From assembly GCA_016930735.1 (NCBI GenBank), contig JAFGGF010000077.1:1-19960 (forward strand): a DNA stretch of 19,960 nucleotides. The letters run 5' to 3'. A model generated the notes under the pieces. It was not told the origin of the DNA. It searched no databases and saw only the letters and a list, made by a program, of their open reading frames with translations. The position numbers were made by a program, and so were the translations under genes. The stretch is from Prolixibacteraceae bacterium. GTDB lineage: Bacteria; Bacteroidota; Bacteroidia; Bacteroidales; Prolixibacteraceae. Positions 7,042 to 14,117 of the stretch are shown piece by piece (position 1 is the first letter of the stretch; every line of letters starts with the position of its first letter).

Positions 7042-8106
7042 TCACATGTCGTTTTTACGCTTTTGTTTTTTGTAATCTTTTAAAATCTTCCCAAATTGTT
7101 TTTCCTTTTGTTTTTTCTCAACCAGAGTGGATTGAAAATGTTCATTTTCTTTTCTTAGCCTGAGGTAATTTTCATATGAAGCTTTATGGATCAAGCCGGA
7201 TTGAACTGCTTCAATCACAGCACAACCTGATTCATGCACATGAGTACAGTCGGAATACCTGCAAGTTCCTGAAAATTCCAAAATATCATCAAAAACCTGA
7301 TCCAGGCTGTTAACATCTGCCATACCAACTTCACGCATTCCCGGATTATCAATTACAATGGCTCCATTTTGTAAAACAATCAATTCGCGGTGGGTTGTAA
7401 CATGTTTTCCCTTGTTCGAAAAAGCACTGATTTCACCGGTTTCCAGAATATCTCCTCCTAAAAGGTTATTGATCATGGTTGACTTACCAACACCCGAAGA
7501 ACCAAGGAAACAATAGGTTTTTCCTCTTTGAAAAAAAGCATTCAATTCATCAAATCCGCTATTTGAAAAGTTACTGATTGATAACACCGGAACATTTTTG
7601 ATTCTGTCTTTAATTTGATCAAGGAGTTTTTCTTTTTCTTCAGTCGAAATCAAATCAGTTTTTGATAATATGATAACAGGTTCAACAGAAACCGAAGCTG
7701 AAATGGCAAGGTAACGTTGCAATCGGTTTATATTAAAATCACGGTCGACAGCCTGGATAATAAAAGCATAATCAACATTTGCTGCAATAATCTGAACCTC
7801 TCCTTTTTTACCGACAGCCTGCCTTTCAATCACCGATTTCCGTGGAAATATTTTATGAATGATCGCAAAATCCTTATCCACAGCCTGAAGTGCTACCCAA
7901 TCGCCAACTGCCGGAAAATCAGCTCGGCTTGCAGCAGTGAAGCGAAGATTACCTAAAATTTCTGCATCAAAAACCTGATTTTCGGTTGCAACCGTGTAAC
8001 GTTCTTTGTGTTCAGAAATCACCCTGCCAGGAAGAAAATCCCGGAGGTTCTGTTCGTTCCTGACTTGTTCAAATTCTTTATTATATCCTAAATCTTCTAA
8101 TTGCAT
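7042..8106 (-). CDS. rsgA: Ribosome small-subunit-dependent GTPase A
   Basis: A circularly permuted GTPase that assists late 30S subunit maturation. The 354 residues show the order G4-G1-G2-G3 expected for RsgA: SKTD at 148-151 (a variant of NKxD), the P-loop GSSGVGKST at 202-210, TTH at 237-239, and DNPGM at 253-257. A C-terminal zinc site follows, with Cys282, Cys287, His289 and Cys295. The N-terminal OB-fold (about 25-90) includes the GDWVAL signature. The C-terminus is lysine-rich, as expected for rRNA contact. The gene begins 2 bases after the end of the 158-residue upstream gene, so the two are translationally close and almost certainly co-transcribed. Confidence 0.95.
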   Translation of the reverse strand: MQLEDLGYNKEFEQVRNEQNLRDFLPGRVISEHKERYTVATENQVFDAEILGNLRFTAASRADFPAVGDWVALQAVDKDFAIIHKIFPRKSVIERQAVGKKGEVQIIAANVDYAFIIQAVDRDFNINRLQRYLAISASVSVEPVIILSKTDLISTEEKEKLLDQIKDRIKNVPVLSISNFSNSGFDELNAFFQRGKTYCFLGSSGVGKSTMINNLLGGDILETGEISAFSNKGKHVTTHRELIVLQNGAIVIDNPGMREVGMADVNSLDQVFDDILEFSGTCRYSDCTHVHESGCAVIEAVQSGLIHKASYENYLRLRKENEHFQSTLVEKKQKEKQFGKILKDYKKQKRKNDM

Positions 8107-8108
8107 AA

Positions 8109-8585
8109 TTACTTTTTCAGCATTTCAACATCATCTTTGTAATCAAACTGCAGATCCTCGTGAAGCATTTTCAGAACCTTGTTAATCCGTTCAAACTGCC
8201 GTTGATAAAGGTTTCGTAAAATCCGGCTCCGGCTGATCGGCAATCCCGATTTTCTGAGTTTTTTGCAAAAATATATAAGTAGCTCGATTTCTGTAGTTTT
8301 ATGTTCCGAAAAACGAATATACTTGTTTGTAGTTTTTAAAACCTTTCGAACCGTTTTTTTTGCCAGGTAAATACTGCTACTATTCAGGTTTTCAAACTGT
8401 CCATCAATTTCCCCTTGTACCTGTTTGATAAAAGCCTGTTCATTTGCTGCCTCAAAAAGCAGGTAACTTAGTAACTCTTTGTTCTCCTTTTTGTATTTAG
8501 CCAGCCTGATACAATGTTCAATTACTTTTTCAGGAGGAATTAATTGCAGTTCTTTTTTAAGTATGCTGATTGATGCTGTTTCCAT
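8109..8585 (-). CDS. Unrecognised small conserved-looking protein
   Basis: A 158-residue, charged, predicted mostly helical protein without signal peptide or membrane segment. It starts METASISILKKELQLIPPEK; a recurrent Lys/Glu/Leu pattern continues to the end, with a basic stretch at about 110-135 (KKLRKSGLPISRSRILRNLYQRQ). The N-terminal pattern LKKEL...P.E.VIEHCI vaguely recalls DUF6155 proteins, but I cannot confirm that. The gene is real by context: it fills the space between truA and rsgA on the same strand, ends 2 bases before rsgA, and has ordinary codon use. A role with RNA or ribosomes is only a guess from the neighbours and the basic patch. Confidence 0.75.
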   Translation of the reverse strand: METASISILKKELQLIPPEKVIEHCIRLAKYKKENKELLSYLLFEAANEQAFIKQVQGEIDGQFENLNSSSIYLAKKTVRKVLKTTNKYIRFSEHKTTEIELLIYFCKKLRKSGLPISRSRILRNLYQRQFERINKVLKMLHEDLQFDYKDDVEMLKK

Positions 8586-8599
8586 AAACTTTATTTGAA

Positions 8600-8682
8600 T
8601 TCAGTGGTCATCCTGAGCTTATCGAAGGATGATCCATGGTTCTTGCTTAGGAATTCCTTCAGGAGACAGGCTCACTATGACA
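8600..8682. repeat. Inverted REP-like pair between truA and the small gene
   Basis: The left half GTCATCCTGAGC (8607-8618) and the right half GCTCACTATGAC (8670-8681) are inverted relatives sharing GTCAT..tGAGC. Inside, TCATCCT (8608-8614) pairs with AGGATGA (8626-8632), and TCCT/AGGA brackets a short loop near 8656-8665. It fills most of the 102-base gap and is unlike the RAYT element at 5156-6085. No gene for its mobilisation is visible next to it. Confidence 0.65.
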
Positions 8683-8687
8683 TATGT

Positions 8688-9446
8688 TTAATCAATAAAT
8701 AAATTTTTCGGATACCCGATTTCTGTAAGGAACAATCCGTGAGCAGGTGCCGAAGTCCCTGCCAAGCCACGGTCCTTATTATCAATTATTTTTTTAAAAT
8801 CTTCAATTTCTATTTTCCCTTTGCCAACTTCAAGTAAAGTCCCTACTATTGCCCTGACCATGTTCCGTAAAAAACGGTCGGCCTGAATGGTAAATATCAA
8901 CTGGCTTCCTTCTTCCTTCCATTCAGCAAACATTACCTTACAATTGTTGGTTTTTACATCGGAATGCAGTTTGCTGAAACTGGTAAAATCGGTATAATCG
9001 AAAAGGCATTTGGCAGCTTTGTTCATTTTCTCAATATTCAAAGGATATAAAAACCTGTAAGTTGTCTCTTCTGAAAAAGGATCTTTTTCCCTTGAAATAA
9101 AATATTTATAAGTTCTCGACAAAGCATCAAAGCGGGCATGGGCTTCGACCGGGACTTTCCAGACCTTTTTCACAGCAATATCGTTGGGAAGGAAATTGTT
9201 GAGTCTGTAAACAAAGTCTTCATTGTCCAATTCAGAATTTACGGAATCAAAATGAGCAACAAAAAACGAGGCATGAACTCCGGTATCAGTCCTTCCGGCA
9301 CCTGTTACTGCAACTTCTTCACGCAATAAGGTTGAAAGTGCTCTTTCCATTACCTCCTGAACCGAAGTTGCATTGGGCTGTACCTGCCAGCCGTGGTAGT
9401 TGGTACCTTTATAACTAAGCTGAATGAAGTAGCGCTGTAAATTCAT
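8688..9446 (-). CDS. truA: tRNA pseudouridine synthase A
   Basis: Converts uridines 38-40 of the tRNA anticodon arm to pseudouridine. The 252-residue protein carries the family signature GAGRTDTGVHA at 49-59, with Asp54 as the catalytic aspartate. The N-terminal SYKGTNYHGWQVQP (11-24) and the C-terminal ADRFLRNMVRAIVGTLLEVG are also conserved. Length matches the family. ATG at 9444-9446 fits the conserved start (MNLQRYFIQLSYKG). It is the first gene of the minus-strand cluster and is divergent from the AAA/DUF4143 gene. Confidence 0.96.
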   Translation of the reverse strand: MNLQRYFIQLSYKGTNYHGWQVQPNATSVQEVMERALSTLLREEVAVTGAGRTDTGVHASFFVAHFDSVNSELDNEDFVYRLNNFLPNDIAVKKVWKVPVEAHARFDALSRTYKYFISREKDPFSEETTYRFLYPLNIEKMNKAAKCLFDYTDFTSFSKLHSDVKTNNCKVMFAEWKEEGSQLIFTIQADRFLRNMVRAIVGTLLEVGKGKIEIEDFKKIIDNKDRGLAGTSAPAHGLFLTEIGYPKNLFID

Positions 9447-9489
9447 TTTGTAAAAATAACGATTTGACTTTACAACTTAATTCCTAAAG

Positions 9490-9519
9490 CAAATTACACC
9501 GTAATTTATTTAATAACAA
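9490..9519 (-). promoter_or_regulatory. Candidate truA promoter
   Basis: On the minus strand TTG (9517-9519) lies 20 bases before TAATTTG (9490-9496), close to the Bacteroidota -33 and -7 pair (TTTG and TAnnTTTG), but the -7 box is one base short. Transcription would begin about 35 bases before the truA ATG. Confidence 0.3.
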
Positions 9520-9566
9520 GGAAAGGATATTCTATGCAATTCAAAATAATACTAATATTGCGTATT

Positions 9567-9598
9567 TATTCGCAAAAAAAACGTTATTTTTGCGAATA
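9567..9598 (+). promoter_or_regulatory. 12-bp palindrome over the likely promoter of the AAA/DUF4143 gene
   Basis: Arms TATTCGCAAAAA (9567-9578) and TTTTTGCGAATA (9587-9598) are perfect inverted copies around an 8-base spacer. TATTTTTG at 9585-9592 matches the Bacteroidota -7 box TAnnTTTG, so the right arm overlaps the promoter and ends 17 bases before the ATG at 9616. This layout suits an operator bound by a dimer. Confidence 0.55.
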
Positions 9599-9615
9599 TA
9601 ACAATAGAATTACCC

Positions 9616-10737
9616 ATGATAACACGTTTTTTAGAATCAGAAATAGAAAAACAATTATATAAAGGCAAGGCGATTATTGTACTTGGCGCAAGGCAAACCG
9701 GAAAAACAACATTATTTCAAAAAATAGCTGAAAACAAAAAAAATACTTTATGGCTGAATGCAGACGACGCTGATACGGTGGCACTTTTCGAAAACAGTAG
9801 TTCGTCAAGGTTAAAGGCAGTTCTTTCTCCGTATAAATTGATTTTTATTGATGAAGCCCAAAGAATCTCAGACATTGGGATAAAGCTTAAATTAATTACA
9901 GATCAAATAAAAGAGATACAATTACTTGCAACCGGATCATCGGCATTTGAACTGGCTAATAAAATTAATGAACCTTTAACAGGGCGGAAATGGGAATACA
10001 ACCTTTTTCCTCTTTCATTTGCCGAAATGAAAAATCACCATGGATATATTGAGGAAAACCGTTTAATTCCGCATCGCCTGATATTCGGTTACTACCCGGA
10101 GGTTGTTAATAATCCGGGTAATGAAAAAAATATATTAAAACAAATCTCAGACAGCTACCTTTATAAAGATATTTTAATGTGGGAACGTATAAAAAAACCT
10201 GAAAAACTGGTTAAACTCATGCAGGCTCTTGCATTTCAAATTGGCTCTGAAGTTTCTTATAATAACCTGTCGAATTTACTGGAAATGGATAACCAAACCG
10301 TTGAAAAGTACATTCAACTTTTAGAAAAGGTTTATATTATATTTAAGTTGCCTGCTTTTAGCCGGAATCACCGGAAAGAACTAAAACGCGGAAGAAAAAT
10401 CTATTTTTATGATAATGGCATCAGAAATGCTCTGATTGCCAATTTCAGCCTCCCTGAATTACGTAACGATGTTGGGGCTTTATGGGAGAATTTTATTATA
10501 AGCGAAAGGTTAAAATTCTGTCATTATAACAATATTTGGAAAAATTCCTATTTCTGGAGAACCCAGGACCAGCAGGAGATTGATTATATTGAAGAAAAGG
10601 ACGGGATACTTCATGCATATGAATTTAAATGGAATACGAGGAAAAATCCCAGGCTCTCAAAAAGTTTTTCAAGAACTTATCCTGACCACACGTTCAAAAC
10701 AATTAATCCGGATAACTATATCGATTTTATTAGCTAG
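9616..10737 (+). CDS. ATP-binding protein, AAA_14 plus DUF4143
   Basis: A 373-residue cytoplasmic ATPase of the large AAA/DUF4143 family, whose function is poorly known. Walker A is GARQTGKTT at 24-32 and Walker B is LIFIDEAQ at 75-82; LLATGSSAFEL (about 113-123) is sensor-1-like. Residues about 180-260 form a helical, winged-helix-like part. The C-terminal DUF4143 domain contains QEIDYIEEKDG...YEFKW (Asp323, Glu336, Lys338), a PD-(D/E)xK nuclease-like pattern common in this family. It is a single gene with its own promoter and palindrome, divergent from truA. Members are found scattered and repeated in Bacteroidota genomes; no toxin or antitoxin partner is adjacent here. ATG at 9616 fits the usual MI.R.lE start. 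Confidence 0.9.
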   Translation: MITRFLESEIEKQLYKGKAIIVLGARQTGKTTLFQKIAENKKNTLWLNADDADTVALFENSSSSRLKAVLSPYKLIFIDEAQRISDIGIKLKLITDQIKEIQLLATGSSAFELANKINEPLTGRKWEYNLFPLSFAEMKNHHGYIEENRLIPHRLIFGYYPEVVNNPGNEKNILKQISDSYLYKDILMWERIKKPEKLVKLMQALAFQIGSEVSYNNLSNLLEMDNQTVEKYIQLLEKVYIIFKLPAFSRNHRKELKRGRKIYFYDNGIRNALIANFSLPELRNDVGALWENFIISERLKFCHYNNIWKNSYFWRTQDQQEIDYIEEKDGILHAYEFKWNTRKNPRLSKSFSRTYPDHTFKTINPDNYIDFIS

Positions 10738-10918
10738 TTGAAAATATTTTAGTTTGCACCTGCCATTCATTGTTGGTAATGCTTTTGTTTCTGAATTGAT
10801 TGGAATTGTGTTGCAAAATCATTTACTTTTTATCCATTCATGCAATTTAAATCAAAATTATTGAAATTAAATTTCTACTTTTAAAAAACTTAAATAACAC
10901 AGTTATTACCTCACAATC

Positions 10919-12175
10919 ATGAAAAGAATATTTATTTTACTTGTACTGTCAATTCATTTACAAAATCTATCATCACAAGAAATCATTTTAAGTATCAGTG
11001 GAGAATTTAACGAAAAGAAAATACCTTTAGATTCCTTATTAATAGAAAACCTCACGAATGGAACTGATACAATTTTCAAACCTGTTGATATTCTAGATAG
11101 ATTTCAAATTAATCTTACTAAGGGTAGTTTAATAAATAATATTGATTCTGAGATTTTACATAAATCAGAAAAAGCTTCGATTTTAAAAAATGTACCAGGC
11201 GAAATTGTAATAAACTATATAAGTAAAGAATTCAATAGTATTTACATTGAAATTACAAATATAGAAGGGAAAAAAATAGTCAAAAAAAAGGATGTTGTTA
11301 ATCCGGGAAACAATTTATTTAATATAAAATTACAAATCCCTGGTATTTTTTTGGTTCACTTTTATTCCTTAAATTATACAAAATCTTTTAAATGCTTGGG
11401 TATATCAGGTTTAAATAATTCCAATATTATTTTAGTTGAAAATTCTGGTTATTATAATAAAAGTAGTTTAATTCAAATAAATTCTGGTTTTCAATTTTCT
11501 TCAGGAGATAATATTTGTTTAACCGGATTCAAGAAAGGCTTAGCATCAAATCTTTTCACTAAATCAATAATCGAATCTGAAGATATTGTATGTGTGTTTG
11601 TTAACAATGAAGAAATAGGTTTATTTATTGATGCGAGAGATGAAACTTTTTATAGATGGATTAAAATAGGCGAACAAACCTGGATGGCAGAGAATTTAGC
11701 ATATAAGCAAGATAGCTCTTGTTGGGTACTTTTTAATGATGAAAAGAATGCAAAATTTTATGGCAGATTATATAATTGGAGTATTGCTATGGAAAGTTGT
11801 CCTAGTGGTTGGCACTTGCCAACTAATGAAGAATGGGATAATTTAGCATCATTCATTAGCATAGAAATGGGACCATATTCAAAAGGTGAAAACAGTTGGC
11901 CTGGTGTAGGGAAACACTTAAAATCAAAATATGGATGGAATAATAAAAATGGCACGGATGATTTTGGTTTTTGTGGTCTACCGGCTGGTTTTTGCTACGT
12001 AATCAATAACAATGTTTTTTTTAATAATCAGGGAATATTAATTGGTCGGTGGTGGACTTCAACAGAATATAATGATGGTAGCTCTTACGGTTGGGCACTT
12101 GATGAAAGTAATAATTTCATAAATGGATATACCGGAAAGACACTCGGCACTAGTATTAGGTGCTTAAAAGATTAA
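10919..12175 (+). CDS. Secreted FISUMP-domain protein with internal sorting-domain-like region
   Basis: A 418-residue exported protein. Residues 1-19 are a signal peptide (cut probably after LSS). Residues about 36-50 (IPLDSLLIENLTNGTDT) match the opening seen in related Bacteroidota proteins. Residues about 95-160 (YIEITNIEGKKIV...PGIFLVHFY) resemble a type IX secretion C-terminal sorting domain, but lie internally. Residues about 235-417 form the FISUMP (Fibrobacter succinogenes major paralogous) domain: IDARDETFYRWIKIGEQTWMAENL, GRLYNWSIAM, CPSGWHLPTNEEW, WWTSTEY and the final SIRCLKD. The gene is visibly more AT-rich than its neighbours, suggesting recent acquisition or weak selection. 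It is transcribed alone. Function is unknown; a cell-surface role is inferred. Confidence 0.85.
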   Translation: MKRIFILLVLSIHLQNLSSQEIILSISGEFNEKKIPLDSLLIENLTNGTDTIFKPVDILDRFQINLTKGSLINNIDSEILHKSEKASILKNVPGEIVINYISKEFNSIYIEITNIEGKKIVKKKDVVNPGNNLFNIKLQIPGIFLVHFYSLNYTKSFKCLGISGLNNSNIILVENSGYYNKSSLIQINSGFQFSSGDNICLTGFKKGLASNLFTKSIIESEDIVCVFVNNEEIGLFIDARDETFYRWIKIGEQTWMAENLAYKQDSSCWVLFNDEKNAKFYGRLYNWSIAMESCPSGWHLPTNEEWDNLASFISIEMGPYSKGENSWPGVGKHLKSKYGWNNKNGTDDFGFCGLPAGFCYVINNNVFFNNQGILIGRWWTSTEYNDGSSYGWALDESNNFINGYTGKTLGTSIRCLKD

Positions 12176-12414
12176 TTTTATCCTGCCAAATTTCCACCTT
12201 CATTTCCCTGATCCTGAAAAAAATTCAGTTAAAAAAGAAATTCTGACAGGATTTTATTACTGATAATTTTTTCACCTTATTTAACACTTCCCCGTAAAAA
12301 GTTGATTTACAGAAAAATATTTTTATTGTTAAAACATACATCAGTCAACTGGTATTTTCTTTGCAAAACAGCCTTCCGGAATCAGAAAATTTAAAATGAT
12401 GTTTAACTAAAATT

Positions 12415-12421
12415 AAGGAGG
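12415..12421 (+). promoter_or_regulatory. Strong Shine-Dalgarno site of hsp20
   Basis: AAGGAGG, 8 bases before the ATG at 12430, is an almost complete anti-16S match. Such sites are rare in Bacteroidota, and it decides the start at 12430 rather than the second in-frame ATG at 12439. The gap 12176-12429 otherwise holds no gene; CTGAA/TTCAG near 12214-12229 is a weak hairpin without a T run. Confidence 0.75.
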
Positions 12422-12429
12422 ATAAAGCC

Positions 12430-12879
12430 ATGACACTGATGAAAAGAACAAACAGTTATTATCCATCGTTTTCAAATTTCTTTGACAACTTTTTCGGAAA
12501 TGACCTGATGGATTGGTCGAACATGAATTTTTCAAACACCAACACTACCCTTCCGGCAGTCAATGTAAAGGAAACAGATGAAGCTTACGAGATAGAAGTG
12601 GCTGCACCGGGAATGGAGAAAAAGGATTTTAGGATCAACCTCGACAACGATGTGCTGACAATTTCTTCGGAAAGGAAAAATGAAAAAGAAGAAAAAACCG
12701 GCAAATACAGTCGGAAGGAATTCAGTTACCAATCGTTCCAGAGGTCGTTTACCGTACCAAACAATGTTGTTGACGGGAATGAAATCAAGGCAAAATACAA
12801 CGATGGAATCTTAACAATTTCTTTACCTAAAAAAGAAGAGGCCAAACCAAGACCACCAAAAGAAATTAAAATTTCGTAA
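12430..12879 (+). CDS. Small heat-shock protein, Hsp20/alpha-crystallin family
   Basis: An ATP-independent holdase that binds unfolding proteins in the cytoplasm. The 149 residues comprise an aromatic N-terminal arm (SYYPSFSNFFDNFFGNDLMDW), an alpha-crystallin domain at about 37-130 (PAVNVKETDEAYEIEVAAPGMEKKDF; the AAPGM segment is typical; IKAKYNDGILTISLPK closes it) and a C-terminal tail ending EIKIS. That tail contains the I-x-I motif used for oligomer assembly. Length and order are standard for class A bacterial sHsps. It stands alone, with a strong Shine-Dalgarno site and a strong terminator. The upstream region shows no clear CIRCE or sigma-32 box that I can identify. Confidence 0.95.
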   Translation: MTLMKRTNSYYPSFSNFFDNFFGNDLMDWSNMNFSNTNTTLPAVNVKETDEAYEIEVAAPGMEKKDFRINLDNDVLTISSERKNEKEEKTGKYSRKEFSYQSFQRSFTVPNNVVDGNEIKAKYNDGILTISLPKKEEAKPRPPKEIKIS

Positions 12880-12882
12880 CCG

Positions 12883-12907
12883 AAAGGGCAGATTTTTCTG
12901 CCCTTTT
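12883..12907 (+). terminator. Intrinsic terminator after hsp20
   Basis: A perfect 10-bp stem AAAGGGCAGA/TCTGCCCTTT with a TTTT loop and trailing T, 3 bases after the hsp20 stop. It separates hsp20 from the Bat operon. Confidence 0.9.
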
Positions 12908-12961
12908 ATCATTTTTATCTCATCATCAGCTTAATAAAATTTAACAAAAAAAAACAGTTTT

Positions 12962-12969
12962 TATATTTG
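12962..12969 (+). promoter_or_regulatory. Candidate -7 box of the Bat operon promoter
   Basis: TATATTTG matches TAnnTTTG exactly and lies 61 bases before the moxR ATG, after the hsp20 terminator. A clear -33 TTTG at the usual spacing is not seen; the upstream stretch is an A run. Confidence 0.5.
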
Positions 12970-13030
12970 CAATCAATTAGTTTTGTGGGTCATAAAAAAT
13001 ATATAATATAAATACACAAAAATAAGCCAT

Positions 13031-14026
13031 ATGGACCAGGCAGTAGATATCAAGGAATTAAACGAAAGAATACAAAAAGAGAGCTCCTTTGTTGACATGA
13101 TCAGCATGGAGATGAACAAAGTTATTATTGGTCAGAAACACCTGATAGACAGCCTTTTGATCGGGTTGCTTTCGAACGGGCACGTCCTGCTTGAAGGTGT
13201 TCCGGGATTAGCAAAAACCCTGGCAATAAAATCGCTGGCGCAAACCATCAACGCGAAATTTTCACGTATCCAGTTTACACCGGACCTTTTACCGGCCGAC
13301 TTACTCGGCACATTGATTTACAGCCAGAAAAAAGAAGAGTTCTCCGTAAAAAAAGGGCCCATCTTTGCCAACTTTATTTTGGCAGATGAGATCAACCGTG
13401 CGCCGGCAAAAGTTCAGTCGGCATTGCTCGAAGCCATGCAGGAAAGGCAGATCACATTGGGTGAGGAAACTTTTAAACTGGAAGAACCATTCCTTGTGAT
13501 GGCCACACAAAACCCGATCGAGCAGGAAGGAACCTACCCACTTCCTGAAGCACAGGTTGACAGGTTTATGTTGAAGGTGGTTATTACTTATCCGAAAAAA
13601 GAAGAGGAAAAACTGATCATCCAGGAAAACCTGTTAAAAAAATTCCCTGAAACATCAACTATCCTGCAACCAAAGGATATTATAAATGCGCGTAATGTGG
13701 TAAAAGATGTTTACATGGATGAAAAAATCCAGAAATACATCATTGATATTGTTTTTGCTACACGTGAACCGGCGGAATACAAACTTGAAAAATATACCGA
13801 TATGATCTCGTACGGAGGTTCACCGCGTGCAAGTATCAATCTTGCGCAGGCTGCCAAGGCATTCGCTTTTATCAAACGCCGCGGGTATGTAATTCCTGAA
13901 GATGTAAGGGCAGTATGTGCTGATGTTATGCGCCACCGCATCGGGCTGAGTTATGAAGCAGAAGCGAACAATATCACTTCGGAAGAAATTATTACAGATA
14001 TCCTGAATACTGTTGAAGTACCGTAG
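13031..14026 (+). CDS. moxR: MoxR-type AAA ATPase
   Basis: A 331-residue cytoplasmic AAA+ ATPase of the MoxR group, thought to act as a chaperone or metal-insertion helper for VWA-domain partners. Walker A is GVPGLAKT at 56-63 and Walker B is ILADEINR at 116-123. The MoxR-typical RAPAKVQSALLEAMQERQIT follows, then sensor 1 in ATQNPIEQEGTYPLPEAQ(V)DRF with the arginine finger region. A C-terminal helical lid (about 235-331) includes GGSPRASINLAQAAKA. Length is normal. It is the first gene of the Bat operon; the DUF58 gene follows after a 91-base gap holding a repeat. Confidence 0.95.
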   Translation: MDQAVDIKELNERIQKESSFVDMISMEMNKVIIGQKHLIDSLLIGLLSNGHVLLEGVPGLAKTLAIKSLAQTINAKFSRIQFTPDLLPADLLGTLIYSQKKEEFSVKKGPIFANFILADEINRAPAKVQSALLEAMQERQITLGEETFKLEEPFLVMATQNPIEQEGTYPLPEAQVDRFMLKVVITYPKKEEEKLIIQENLLKKFPETSTILQPKDIINARNVVKDVYMDEKIQKYIIDIVFATREPAEYKLEKYTDMISYGGSPRASINLAQAAKAFAFIKRRGYVIPEDVRAVCADVMRHRIGLSYEAEANNITSEEIITDILNTVEVP

Positions 14027-14027
14027 C

Positions 14028-14098
14028 CAGTTGGCAGTAAACAGTCGCAGTTAGCAGTAGTGAAAATCACTGAGACTGAAAACTGAGACTGAGACTGA
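14028..14098. repeat. CAGT/ACTG inverted short-period repeat between moxR and the DUF58 gene
   Basis: Five CAGT copies start at 14028, 14035, 14042, 14048 and 14055 (steps 7, 7, 6, 7). Five ACTGA copies start at 14069, 14075, 14082, 14088 and 14094 (steps 6, 7, 6, 6). ACTG is the reverse complement of CAGT, so the two arrays can pair around the centre GTGAAAATCAC. The repeat sits inside an otherwise tightly packed operon. Confidence 0.75.
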
Positions 14099-14117
14099 GA
14101 ATTGCAAACTCGAAAAA

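Noticed and set aside
8747..8841. AAGTCCC motifs in truA as further RAYT elements
   Set aside because: Only six or seven bases match, the hairpin blocks are absent, and they sit in conserved truA codons.
9616..10737. AAA/DUF4143 gene as half of a toxin-antitoxin or defence system
   Set aside because: No partner gene lies next to it: truA is divergent and an unrelated secreted protein follows after 181 bases.
12214..12229. Hairpin CTGAA/TTCAG as a terminator for the FISUMP gene
   Set aside because: The stem is only five A/T-heavy pairs and no T run follows on the plus strand.
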